From: Gammaproteobacteria bacterium
Lineage (GTDB): Bacteria > Pseudomonadota > Gammaproteobacteria > GCA-2400775
Assembly: GCA_013151045.1 (NCBI GenBank)
Contig: JAADIY010000040.1
Span: 1-64,000, forward strand
Reading direction: 5' to 3'
Length of the DNA stretch: 64,000 nucleotides
Within the stretch, counting starts at the first letter, position 1. Each line of letters opens with the position of its first letter. Made by a program: the position numbers and the translations under genes. Below, one piece after another: positions 27,409 through 36,757 of the stretch. Under the pieces are notes generated by a model, which saw only the letters and a list, made by a program, of their open reading frames with translations, did no database searches and was not told the DNA's origin.

Positions 27409-28599
27409 ATGGACAAAAACTTGTCTGAATTAGGTATTAATACACGAGCAGTGCGCGTAGGCACTTCACGTTCTCATGAAGGTGAGCACAGTGAGTCAAT
27501 TTACACGACATCGAGTTTTATCTGTGACAGTGCCGATCAAGCCGCAGCGCGTTTTTCCGGTGCAGAGCCCGGTAATCTTTATTCGCGGTTTACTAATCCT
27601 AGTGTACGTATGTTTGAAGAGCGCTTGGCATCAATGGAAGGTGGTGAGTGTGCTGTGGGTACGAGTTCAGGTATGGCAGCAATCAATGCTGTCATGATGG
27701 GGCTGCTGAAATCAGGTGACCATGTCGTTTGTTCGTTAAATGTTTTTGGTTCAACCATATTACTGTTTAAAAACATCTTGTCGCGTTTTGGTGTTGAGGC
27801 GAGTTTTGTGTCACTGGTCGATACCCAAGCATGGCGTGGTGCGGTGCAGCCGAATACGCGTTTATTGTTTCTCGAAACGCCTGGCAACCCCTTAACAGAA
27901 GTCGGTGATCTTGAAGCCTTGGCAGCGATTGCTCATGACAATGACGCCTTATTGGTCGTCGATAATTGTTTTTGTTCGCCAGCATTACAACGGCCACTGG
28001 AGTTTGGTGCGGATATCGTTGTTCATTCCGCCACTAAGTATATTGATGGTCAAGGGCGCGGCTTGGGTGGTGCAGTAGTCGGATCAAAAGCCTTGGTTGG
28101 TGGTGATGTTTATACCTATACTCGTACTACTGGGCCGACGATGAGCCCGTTTAACGCGTGGATATTCCTCCATGGTCTTGAAACTTTAGCAGTACGCATG
28201 CGTGGACATTGTGAAAACGCGATGGCAGTAGCGCAATGGTTAGATAAACAGCCAGCAGTAGCAAAAGTGAATTACCCAGGCTTAGAAACCCATCCTCAAC
28301 ATGAGTTAGCTAAGAAGCAGCAATCCGGGTTTGGTGGTATTGTTTCATTCGAAGTCAAAGGTGGTCAGGACGATGCGTGGAAAGTGATTAATAACACGCA
28401 ATTCATTTCGATCACAGCAAACCTGGGTGATGTGAAAAGCACGATCACGCATCCTGCAACGACAACGCATGGTCGCTTAAGCGAGGAAGATAGAGCCTTA
28501 GCCGGTATCACTCGATCATTGGTTAGGGTATCTGTTGGTCTTGAAGACGCAGACGACTTAATTGCCGATTTAGATCGTGGTCTTTCACAGCTTAGCTAG
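27409..28599 (+). CDS. metZ: O-succinylhomoserine sulfhydrylase
   Basis: MetZ makes homocysteine directly from O-succinylhomoserine and sulfide with PLP. The PLP lysine is in HSATKYIDGQGRGLGG; ETPGNPLTEVGD and the terminal THGRLSEEDRA are typical of the Cys/Met metabolism family. I choose the ATG at 27409, which has GTGAGG 6 bases upstream; the track start (27346) lies inside the terminator hairpin. This gives 396 residues, the usual length. It is controlled by the SAM-II leader. purF-metZ order is conserved in Pseudomonas. Confidence 0.93.
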   Translation: MDKNLSELGINTRAVRVGTSRSHEGEHSESIYTTSSFICDSADQAAARFSGAEPGNLYSRFTNPSVRMFEERLASMEGGECAVGTSSGMAAINAVMMGLLKSGDHVVCSLNVFGSTILLFKNILSRFGVEASFVSLVDTQAWRGAVQPNTRLLFLETPGNPLTEVGDLEALAAIAHDNDALLVVDNCFCSPALQRPLEFGADIVVHSATKYIDGQGRGLGGAVVGSKALVGGDVYTYTRTTGPTMSPFNAWIFLHGLETLAVRMRGHCENAMAVAQWLDKQPAVAKVNYPGLETHPQHELAKKQQSGFGGIVSFEVKGGQDDAWKVINNTQFISITANLGDVKSTITHPATTTHGRLSEEDRALAGITRSLVRVSVGLEDADDLIADLDRGLSQLS

Positions 28600-28617
28600 A
28601 TTGATTTGATAAAGACC

Positions 28618-29847
28618 ATGTCGGCTCATTTGAACCTGTTGGCAATTGTAGCAGCAGGTTTGAAGAGTGTTGATGGTGAAGTCTGTGTTGGTCATGCCCT
28701 AAACCAAGCAAATACAGGCCAGGGTAGTGTCGGTATTGTTGCCATTGGTAAAGCATCGGTTGCTATGGCAGAAGGAGCATGGGCTTATTTTGGTAGCCGC
28801 ATCGTTTCTGGTTTGGTGATTGCTAAAGAGCAGATGAATGATGTTGTATTACCTTCAGTAATTCAATGCCACATTGGTGGTCACCCTATCCCCGATCAAC
28901 GCAGTCTCGATGCAGGCGAGTTGTTGATTCGCTATCTTGAAAAATCGCCCTCAGATATTGAATTGGTTTTCTTAATATCGGGTGGTGCATCGGCATTGGT
29001 AGAAGTGTTAGCTGATGATGTTTCCCTTGATCAATTGCAAAGCCTCAATCGTTGGTTGTTAACTTCTAGTCTTGATATCACACATGTGAATGTACTGCGC
29101 CAATGTGTGTCGCGTATTAAAGCAGGTCGCTTAGCAAAGGTTATTCGTGCATCGCAGGTCAGTAGTTTGCTGATGTCTGATGTGCCGGCTAACGACATGG
29201 CAATTATTGGTTCAGGATTGCTAACCGCATCATCACCCAGCGTGAGCTTTGATGGTTTGCCTGATGAGATAAGACAGTATTGTTCTAATCAACCGCCTAG
29301 ACCGGCACTAAATGATAAAAAAATTACTTCTATTAGGCAGAAAATTGTCGCTGATATTAATGTAGCGTTGAGTACTATGGCAGCGACTGCTGAAGCACTC
29401 AGTTATGTGGTACATCGTCACGATAAGGTAATGAATGGCGATGTCAACGATTGGGTGGATTATATCGTTAGCTATTTAGATAGCGCGCCTAAAGGTTTAC
29501 ATTGTTGGGGTGGTGAAACCACTATTGAGTTACCTAAACTATCGGGGCAAATAGGTTGTGGCGGTCGTAATACGCATATGGCCTTGGAGTTGGCAGTACG
29601 GCTTGCTGGTGTAGAAGATGTGATTGTTGTTTGTGTTGCAACCGACGGTGATGATGGTTGTAGTGGCTATGCTGGCGCAATCATCAATGGTAAGACTTTA
29701 TCTGATAAAGGTATTACCATTGATCTGGCGCGTCATGCGCTGAATGCTGCGGATTCTGCAACCTTGTTGAAGCAGACGAGTGCTTTGCTCACATATCCAA
29801 AAGGTCGTAGCAATGTCGCAGATATTTTTTTATTGCTTAAGTCTTAA
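28618..29847 (+). CDS. Glycerate 2-kinase, DUF4147/MOFRL type
   Basis: The protein carries VGIVAIGKASVAMAEGAW near the N-terminus, FLISGGASALVEVL, the loop LRQCVSRIKAGRLAK (usually LSxIKGGxLA) and a C-terminal MOFRL domain (VCVATDGDDGCSGYAGA). This is the GckA/TtuD type kinase that phosphorylates glycerate at C2. It starts 18 bases after metZ, so it probably shares the riboswitch-controlled transcript. I choose the ATG at 28618 over the TTG at 28606, giving 409 residues. Confidence 0.88.
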   Translation: MSAHLNLLAIVAAGLKSVDGEVCVGHALNQANTGQGSVGIVAIGKASVAMAEGAWAYFGSRIVSGLVIAKEQMNDVVLPSVIQCHIGGHPIPDQRSLDAGELLIRYLEKSPSDIELVFLISGGASALVEVLADDVSLDQLQSLNRWLLTSSLDITHVNVLRQCVSRIKAGRLAKVIRASQVSSLLMSDVPANDMAIIGSGLLTASSPSVSFDGLPDEIRQYCSNQPPRPALNDKKITSIRQKIVADINVALSTMAATAEALSYVVHRHDKVMNGDVNDWVDYIVSYLDSAPKGLHCWGGETTIELPKLSGQIGCGGRNTHMALELAVRLAGVEDVIVVCVATDGDDGCSGYAGAIINGKTLSDKGITIDLARHALNAADSATLLKQTSALLTYPKGRSNVADIFLLLKS

Positions 29848-29869
29848 TGCTTATTTTTAAGCTTAATGA

Positions 29870-31501
29870 CTAAACGATCAATGTTGGCTCATTAAGTCCA
29901 GTGAGCTCGTTGATTTTTGCTAGAGTGCGAGAAATCTTAGCAACGTCGGCCAGGGCAACCTGAGTATCGAGGTGCTGTTTTTCAGGTTCGGGTTCAAAGC
30001 GTTCAAGATAGACGCGTAGCGTTGCGCCTTCGGTGCTTGTACCTGATAAACGATAAATTATGCGAATCTCATTATCCAAAACAATACGTAAGCCCTGATT
30101 TTCACTAAGGCTATTGTCGACTGGGTCTAGGTAGCAAAAGTTATCGCCACTAAGAATAGTGTGCCCTTCTACCTTTTTTCCGCTTAGCTGCGGTAATTGT
30201 TCGCTGAGGTGGGCAAGAACATCTTCACCTTGTTGCAAGCTGACACCTTCGTAATCATGACGGCAATAATAGTGTCGACCAAAAGCGCGCCAATGTTGGT
30301 GCACGATATCGCGCACAGATTGCTGACGCTCTGCGAGTATATTGAGCCAAAATAATACTGCCCAAATCCCGTCTTTTTCACGTAAATGATCTGAACCAGT
30401 GCCAAAGCTTTCTTCACCACAGAAGGTGATCATACGGTTATCGAGCAGGTTGCCAAAATATTTCCAACCTGTTGGTGTCTCAAAACATTCTATGCCCATA
30501 TAAGCAGCGACACGATCGACAGCGCGGCTGGTCGGCATTGAGCGAGCGATACCGGTGATACCTTCGCGGTAACCAGGTATGCGACTGGCATTGGCGGCAA
30601 TAATGGCGAGGCTGTCACCAGGGCTAACCATAAGTTGTCTGCCCATAATCATATTGCGATCACCATCGCCGTCAGAAGCTGCCCCAAAGTCGGGTGCATC
30701 GGGTGCAAACATATGCGCATAGAGCTCAGAAGCGTACATCGGATTGGGGTCGGGATGGCCGCCGCCAAAATCTTCTAATGGCTGTGCTCTAACCACACTG
30801 CCGTGGTTGGCGCCAAGTTTCTTTTCAAATATCTCTTTAGCATAAGGGCCAGTAACGGCATGCATCGCATCAAAGCGTATGTGAAATGCACCGGAATTAA
30901 AGAGGTTATGGATGCGATCAAAATCGAATAAATGTTCCATAAGACTACAATATTCAGCAACGGAGTCGACGATGCTGATCTCGGTATTGCCGATTCTCTC
31001 ATCGCCTAAGGTGCTAAGATCAATATCATTGAATTCCGTAATTTTGTACTCAGTGATTTCACAGGCGGCGTGATAGAACTTATCGCTGAGTTCGGTATTA
31101 GCTGGACCACCGTTAGAGCTATTAAATTTAATGCCGAAGTCTGCTTCGGGGCCGCCAGGATTATGGCTGGCGCTAAGAATGATGCCACCGTCGGCACGCA
31201 GTTTACGTATCAAATACGATGCAGCTGGCGTCGATAAAATACCATTTTGGCCAATAAATAGTTTGGCAATGCCGTTAGCGACAGCCATGCGCAGAATGAT
31301 TTGGATGGCTTCGCGGTTATAAAAACGGCCATCACCACCGAGTACCAAGGTTTTGCCGGTCGCATCGATGGTATTAAATAGGGATTGTATAAAGTTTTCC
31401 AGATAGTTTTCTTGCTGGAAATGCTTAACTTTTTTACGTAAGCCTGACGTTCCTGCTTTTTGGTCTGAATAGGCCCGAGTTTTTCGGTTTATGATGTTAA
31501 T
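29870..31501 (-). CDS. pgm: Phosphoglucomutase (alpha-D-glucose phosphate-specific), apparent ATT start
   Basis: Pgm interconverts glucose 1- and 6-phosphate. The catalytic serine loop is LSASHNPGGPEADFGIKFN, the metal loop ASDGDGDRNM, and the C-terminal phosphate loop RLSGTSTEGATLR. The track begins at an internal TTG (31348) and loses about 50 conserved residues. The frame continues upstream as INRKTRAYSDQKAGTSGLRK, needed for the first domain, and reaches an in-frame TAA with no ATG, GTG or TTG on the way. The only well-placed start is ATT at 31501, 7 bases after GGAG. It then has 543 residues, close to the 546 of E. coli Pgm. Confidence 0.9.
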   Translation of the reverse strand: MNIINRKTRAYSDQKAGTSGLRKKVKHFQQENYLENFIQSLFNTIDATGKTLVLGGDGRFYNREAIQIILRMAVANGIAKLFIGQNGILSTPAASYLIRKLRADGGIILSASHNPGGPEADFGIKFNSSNGGPANTELSDKFYHAACEITEYKITEFNDIDLSTLGDERIGNTEISIVDSVAEYCSLMEHLFDFDRIHNLFNSGAFHIRFDAMHAVTGPYAKEIFEKKLGANHGSVVRAQPLEDFGGGHPDPNPMYASELYAHMFAPDAPDFGAASDGDGDRNMIMGRQLMVSPGDSLAIIAANASRIPGYREGITGIARSMPTSRAVDRVAAYMGIECFETPTGWKYFGNLLDNRMITFCGEESFGTGSDHLREKDGIWAVLFWLNILAERQQSVRDIVHQHWRAFGRHYYCRHDYEGVSLQQGEDVLAHLSEQLPQLSGKKVEGHTILSGDNFCYLDPVDNSLSENQGLRIVLDNEIRIIYRLSGTSTEGATLRVYLERFEPEPEKQHLDTQVALADVAKISRTLAKINELTGLNEPTLIV

Positions 31502-31910
31502 TATTATTCTCCGAAATTAGCTGTGGATATTGCATATTGCTTTAAGTTTGGTTCATATCGAGGCATAAATAGAACGACAAATACTGCTTCTGTCGCTTGC
31601 ATTTATGCAGGCTAAGCAACTGATTTATAAAGTATTATGCGAAATTATTACAGACTTTGTAAGGCATTATAACCGGGAATTGCAGCTAGGCTCTAGTAGG
31701 TGAATAGATATCTTTAAGCCGCTAGCGCTCAAAGTGTGAATAGTTGTTTAGGTTGTTTCGCTATGTTTTAGTCAAAGAGAGTCTTTTGTTAGCTTTGGTG
31801 TAGACCTTCAATATACGTGTAAAATCCGCATTCTCTATTGATTTATCCATGGTTAGCCCCCATTGCATAGACCAGATAACACACCAGATAACGTTTAGGA
31901 GATAGCCAGA
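31502..31910. other. Divergent pgm-htpG intergenic region
   Basis: No ORF. The right end holds a heat-shock-type promoter for htpG (separate entry); the left end holds the pgm ribosome site. The middle is AT-rich without recognisable repeats. Confidence 0.6.
31838..31865 (+). promoter_or_regulatory. Sigma-32-like promoter of htpG
   Basis: TTGATT (31838-31843) and CCCCATTG (31858-31865), separated by 14 bases, resemble the heat-shock consensus CTTGAAA-N(11-16)-CCCCATnT. htpG is a classic sigma-32 target, and its start lies 46 bases downstream. Confidence 0.6.
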
Positions 31911-33815
31911 ATGACCGTAGCGGAAAATAAAGAGACATTAGGTTTTGAGGCCGAAGTAAAACAGATCCTCGATCTGATGATTCACTCGGTTTATTCAGAT
32001 AAAGAAATATTTTTACGAGAATTAATTTCAAACGCATCGGATGCCTGCGATAAATTGCGTTTTGAGTCTGTCAGCGATGATTCACTCATGCAAGACGATG
32101 CTGAATTGAAAATTCGTATAGAGATAGACAAAAAGAAAAAAACCGTATCAGTGATTGATAACGGTGTTGGTATGAGCCGCGATGAAGTGATCAGCAATAT
32201 CGGTACTATCGCACGTTCTGGAACGAAGAAGTTTTTTGAGTCGTTAACCGGTGATCAAGCCAAAGACAGTAATTTGATCGGTCAATTTGGTGTTGGTTTT
32301 TATTCAGCATTTATTGTTGCTGATGAAGTAACGGTGTTGACTCGTCGTGCTGGCCAAGATGCAGATACGGGTATTAAGTGGCAGTCTACGGGTGACGGTG
32401 AATATACCCTAGAAAATGTTGAACGTGAAACCCGCGGTACTGAAATAATTCTGCATATTCGTAAAGAGATGAAAGAATTTTTAGAAGCCATTCGTTTGCA
32501 AACGATTATACGTAAATATTCTGATCACATTTCGCTACCTATTCTGATGAAAAAGGAAAAAAGCGAAGAAGATAAAGATGCGGAAGACAAGGGTGAAGAA
32601 TACGAAGCGGTCAATAAAGCAGCAGCTTTATGGGCGCGTCCGAAAAAAGATATTAGTGAAGAAGAGCATAACGAATTCTATAAACATATTTCTCACGATT
32701 ATGATGATCCGCTTGCCTGGACGCACAACCATGTAGAAGGGCGCAGCTCATACACCAGCTTATTGTATATACCGAAACGCGCGCCTTTTGATTTATGGGA
32801 TAAAAATACTAAGCACGGCGTGAAGCTCTATGTTCGCCGCGTGTTTATCATGGATGACGCTGAGCAATTATTACCTGAGTACCTACGTTTTGTTCGTGGT
32901 GTGATTGATTCCAATGATTTACCGTTGAATATGTCACGAGAGCTTTTACAACGTGACAAAACCATTGATTCAATACGTACAGCTTCGATCAAGCGTATTT
33001 TGGCTTTGCTTGAAGGTATGGCGAAGAAGGACCAAGAAAAGTACGCTAATTTTTGGGGTGAATTTGGTGCAGTATTAAAAGAAGGTGTTATCTCAGATCA
33101 CGATTACCGTGACCGCCTTGCTAAATTGTTGCGTTTTGCAACAACTAAGGGCGATGGTGAGAAACAAAGTGTTTCACTTGAAGACTATGTTGGTCGTATG
33201 CAAGAAGGCCAAGATAAAATCTACTACGTTTCTGCAGAGAGCTATAGTGCAGCGGTAAACAGCCCGCATCTTGAGATATTCCGCGATAAAGATATCGAAG
33301 TGATTATATTGCACGATCGCATCGATGAATGGTTGGTCAATCACCTGACCGATTTTGAAGAAAAGCAATTACAGTCGGTTGCTAAAGGCGCTTTAGATTT
33401 AGGTGATAGTAAAGAAGAAGATAAAGAGAAAGTTGAAAAAGCAGAAGGTGAATACAAAAGCCTTATTGAAAAAGCGCAAGAGACTTTGGGTGAGAAAGTT
33501 AAAGCAGTGCGCATAACTAATCGTCTCACTAAGTCGCCGGCTTGTTTAGTCGCTGATGAGCATGATATGGGCGCTAATATGCAGCGTATATTGAGTGCGG
33601 TGGGTCAAGCAGCGCCAATGAGTAAACCTGTTCTTGAAATCAACCCAGATCATGATTTATTAATTAGGTTGCGTGACGAGAGCGATGATAAGCGTTTTGA
33701 TGATTGGGTTAATGTCTTGTTTGATCAAGCGCTATTGGCAGAAGGTGGCCAGTTAGAAGATCCGGCTACGTATGTGTCACGGATGAATGACTTATTGTTA
33801 GAGCTTAGTAAGTAG
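31911..33815 (+). CDS. htpG: Molecular chaperone HtpG (Hsp90)
   Basis: The GHKL ATPase domain is complete: [38 protein letters not shown]. The middle domain includes [21 protein letters not shown] and [10 protein letters not shown]; the C-terminal dimerisation domain follows. Length 634 is normal, with a charged linker ([15 protein letters not shown]). AGGAGA precedes the ATG by 8 bases. Confidence 0.97.
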   Translation: MTVAENKETLGFEAEVKQILDLMIHSVYSDKEIFLRELISNASDACDKLRFESVSDDSLMQDDAELKIRIEIDKKKKTVSVIDNGVGMSRDEVISNIGTIARSGTKKFFESLTGDQAKDSNLIGQFGVGFYSAFIVADEVTVLTRRAGQDADTGIKWQSTGDGEYTLENVERETRGTEIILHIRKEMKEFLEAIRLQTIIRKYSDHISLPILMKKEKSEEDKDAEDKGEEYEAVNKAAALWARPKKDISEEEHNEFYKHISHDYDDPLAWTHNHVEGRSSYTSLLYIPKRAPFDLWDKNTKHGVKLYVRRVFIMDDAEQLLPEYLRFVRGVIDSNDLPLNMSRELLQRDKTIDSIRTASIKRILALLEGMAKKDQEKYANFWGEFGAVLKEGVISDHDYRDRLAKLLRFATTKGDGEKQSVSLEDYVGRMQEGQDKIYYVSAESYSAAVNSPHLEIFRDKDIEVIILHDRIDEWLVNHLTDFEEKQLQSVAKGALDLGDSKEEDKEKVEKAEGEYKSLIEKAQETLGEKVKAVRITNRLTKSPACLVADEHDMGANMQRILSAVGQAAPMSKPVLEINPDHDLLIRLRDESDDKRFDDWVNVLFDQALLAEGGQLEDPATYVSRMNDLLLELSK

Positions 33816-33852
33816 TCATTATTCAAATTCGATTCGCTATCAAGGTGTCGCA

Positions 33853-34296
33853 ATGAGACCGGTAACACCTTTGATTGCTGTCGATGCCATTATTGAATTG
33901 GCCGACCGCCCTGGTCGGCCAATTGTTCTTATAGAGCGCAAGTATCCGCCGTATGGCTGGGCCATACCCGGTGGCTTTGTTGATGTTGGTGAAAGTCTCG
34001 AAGCGGCAACTGTACGCGAAGCCTTAGAAGAAACCTCATTAGCAATTCAATTAAAGGCATTATTAGGCTGTTATTCTGATCCGGCGCGAGATCACCGCGG
34101 ACATACTGTCAGCGCTATTTATGTTGCTGAAGCGACCGGAAATCCGGTGGCGCAAGACGATGCTAAGGCATTAGCCGTGTTTAATATTGACGATGAGTTG
34201 CCGCAGTTAGCGTTTGATCACCAGCAAGTATTGCTCGACTACCGAGATTATCTCGCGGGAAATCGTGGCGTGCCGATTAATTTCCCTAAAAATTAG
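33853..34296 (+). CDS. Nudix hydrolase
   Basis: The Nudix box is GFVDVGESLEAATVREALEE-TSLAI, matching G-x5-E-x7-REUxEExGU except for Thr in place of the last Gly. The protein has 147 residues, and the lead IVLIERKYPPYGWAIPGG is typical of ADP-ribose or ADP-glucose pyrophosphatases and MutT-like enzymes that act on nucleoside diphosphate derivatives. The substrate is not readable. It is 38 bases after htpG. Confidence 0.88.
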   Translation: MRPVTPLIAVDAIIELADRPGRPIVLIERKYPPYGWAIPGGFVDVGESLEAATVREALEETSLAIQLKALLGCYSDPARDHRGHTVSAIYVAEATGNPVAQDDAKALAVFNIDDELPQLAFDHQQVLLDYRDYLAGNRGVPINFPKN

Positions 34297-34322
34297 AACG
34301 GCAAATTAAAACAGATAGTACT

Positions 34323-35135
34323 TTAGGCTTGGCTATCTTCAATTTTAGAGATGAGTTTATCTATAAACTTATCTTCTAATTTGAGTAATTCTTTTAACTC
34401 ATCTAATGATTCAGGGAAGCTTTCACCTTTGCTTAAGGGATCGCAGTCAATTTGATTCAGTATCAAATGTGCGCTGGCAACAATGGTGTGAATATAGTCT
34501 TCTTCGCTTTCGGGTTGGCTTACTTTCTCACGTTGATGGACAGCGCTCAAAATTGACTTTAGCAAATCGGGCAAGCGTAATTGACCAGCAAGATGCAGAG
34601 TGACCTGGTCATGGGTAATGCCTAAACTTTCCTTCTCAATAGCTTCAAGTGATTGTTCTTCATCTATCGCACGTTGATATACTGTTTCGTACTCGTCACC
34701 AAGGTTGGTGGATAACACTAGCGCACCAAGGTCATGAATTAAGCCGACAAACTCAGCATCATCAGCGACGGTAGGTTTAATTTTAATGGCGATGAGTTTG
34801 CAGAGCATGGCAACTAACTGCGCATGCTTCCATACGGCATTGTTGACTGCGCTATTAGCGTTGCTTACTGCGCGTAAGGTTGCCATCACAACGGCACTGC
34901 GGACATTTTTAAGCCCAAGCATGGTAAGAGCATTAGGGACGTTAGTGATCTCTTCACGGCGGCGATAGAGAGGTGAGTTCGCGTAGCGAATTACGGTGCT
35001 TGCAAGTGCCGGATCTTGCATGATCTTTTCTTCTATCTTATGAATATCAGGGTCGTCGACTGATACCAGCTCCATGACCTCAAGTCCCTGAGGTGAAACT
35101 CCTGGCATTTCCAATTGTGAAATATTTACGCCCAT
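34323..35135 (-). CDS. HDOD domain protein
   Basis: The 270 residues form a single HDOD domain (QDPALASTVIRYANSPLYR, then LTMLGLKNVRSAVVMATLR; FVGLIHDLGALVLSTN), a catalytically dead HD-like fold found in signalling proteins that link to two-component or c-di-GMP circuits. No receiver or EAL domain is attached. The output is unknown. It lies downstream of the GH100 gene on the same strand with 29 bases between. Confidence 0.85.
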   Translation of the reverse strand: MGVNISQLEMPGVSPQGLEVMELVSVDDPDIHKIEEKIMQDPALASTVIRYANSPLYRRREEITNVPNALTMLGLKNVRSAVVMATLRAVSNANSAVNNAVWKHAQLVAMLCKLIAIKIKPTVADDAEFVGLIHDLGALVLSTNLGDEYETVYQRAIDEEQSLEAIEKESLGITHDQVTLHLAGQLRLPDLLKSILSAVHQREKVSQPESEEDYIHTIVASAHLILNQIDCDPLSKGESFPESLDELKELLKLEDKFIDKLISKIEDSQA

Positions 35136-35164
35136 TTTAACTCCAAATTATTGTTATTTTTTAT

Positions 35165-36532
35165 TTAGAATATGATCGATTCAAATGTGCCGACACTATC
35201 AGGGTTTTCTAATAGCTGATGCGAAATAATAATGGCTGTGGCCGACCAAACCTGATGAAGGTTGGCGCGCCGACCAATTAAAGACCCTGTTTGGCCATCA
35301 TAATATTCAGGCCACTCATCGTTATGCAGACGATCAATGCATAATTCAAAAGCGCGTTCTGCAAGGTGTGCACGACCGGTACGAATAGCCGCCCCAGTGA
35401 AGGCCCACATTAACGTTGGCCAGCTGCCACCGTTGTGATATGACCAAGGCACGTTTTTGGGGTCTGCACCGGTACGGAACTCCCATTCTTTACCAAACAT
35501 AGCTGGGTAGCACAGTTTCATCGGCATTTCGCCCATGATGTCGTCCCAGCGTGATTCACATAAGTTCATGATCTGATCGGCTTGTTCATCAGTGGTTAAA
35601 CCAAATAAAATAGCCAGCAAATTGCCTAAAGAGAAAAAGCGAAAATCGATTCGGCTAGGCCCTACATTACCAACCATATAACCACTACCGTCTTTTATCC
35701 AGCCATCGAGCCAGTGGGGAATGCTCTGCGGGAAGATATTTAAGACATTCACCGCATCAAGTCCGAACTCCTCGCCCTTATAACGATGAATTTCATTAAG
35801 TCGATTCACATCCAGCCAATAAAACAAACGCACATAAGAACGAAGAGTTTGTAAGCGTTTTTGAATGACGCCTAAGAGGTTTTCATTTTCTTCGTTATGA
35901 ATGAGTAATTCTTGCGCAGAAACTAGAGTGCCATAAAATAGTGCTTCGATTTCCAGCGGATGACCATAGACTCCCATGCGACGATCAATCATGAAAGAGG
36001 CATCAGGAACAAGTAGCGCAGGTGAGGTAACAAAAGTCTCGTGTAAATACAATTGCAGAACCAAACGAATCGCTTGTTGAAAATCCGGTGCATGGGCAAC
36101 TTTAATATCGCCCTTACTGATAACGTAGGCGCGTAATAAAATGATCCACCACATTGCAGAGTCAACAGGTGCAACGCGGCCAATAGCACGATCACCAAAA
36201 TCAGCTACTAATTCTTCAGAGCCGTCTTCACAATGTATCACTTTAAAACTTGCTGGCATTAGGCCAACTGCATGACGATGACCTTCCATCTCCACTTGCT
36301 GACCTTGCAGGTGCATCACAGAGCGTAAAAAGTTAAGAACGATTTCGTCACGGCCATCCATCATAAAGACTAATGCCGAGGGAACAAAATCACGGACGAA
36401 ACATTCAGAGTAGTTTTCAGCTTCGGACTCAGATGAGCACGCAGCGAGTGTGCCGACAGGATTACCTTGCCAATATAAAATTGAGCGCTCTAACAACTCA
36501 TAAGCAGACTCAATTGCAGGCCGTACCTTCAT
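35165..36532 (-). CDS. Alkaline/neutral invertase, glycoside hydrolase family 100
   Basis: Hydrolyses sucrose to glucose and fructose in the cytoplasm. The 455-residue protein has no signal peptide and is collinear with cyanobacterial and plant GH100 enzymes: ECFVRDFVPSALVFMM, DRAIGRVAPVDSAMWWIILL, DASFMIDRRMGVYGHPLEI, PWSYHNGGSWPTLMWAF and an acidic ending. The conserved acidic residues (RDF and APVDS) are in place. GH100 is best known from cyanobacteria and plants, so this copy may have been acquired; see findings. It is divergent to hemH. Confidence 0.9.
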   Translation of the reverse strand: MKVRPAIESAYELLERSILYWQGNPVGTLAACSSESEAENYSECFVRDFVPSALVFMMDGRDEIVLNFLRSVMHLQGQQVEMEGHRHAVGLMPASFKVIHCEDGSEELVADFGDRAIGRVAPVDSAMWWIILLRAYVISKGDIKVAHAPDFQQAIRLVLQLYLHETFVTSPALLVPDASFMIDRRMGVYGHPLEIEALFYGTLVSAQELLIHNEENENLLGVIQKRLQTLRSYVRLFYWLDVNRLNEIHRYKGEEFGLDAVNVLNIFPQSIPHWLDGWIKDGSGYMVGNVGPSRIDFRFFSLGNLLAILFGLTTDEQADQIMNLCESRWDDIMGEMPMKLCYPAMFGKEWEFRTGADPKNVPWSYHNGGSWPTLMWAFTGAAIRTGRAHLAERAFELCIDRLHNDEWPEYYDGQTGSLIGRRANLHQVWSATAIIISHQLLENPDSVGTFESIIF

Positions 36533-36757
36533 AATGTATATCCCTGTCGATTAGCTAATAAATGAGAGTTAACTAATTGATTAAAACAATGATTTTCAAC
36601 CTTGTGCTTGTATAATATCAACACCATGCTTCCTTGTGTTATCGTTCTTTAGTCGGTTAATAAGGGGTGACTTGATAGTTACTTAATCGGTATACGAAAG
36701 CGACACTTGAATAAGACATCATTATCAACAAATCGGTCATCAGACAGTTTACTCACT

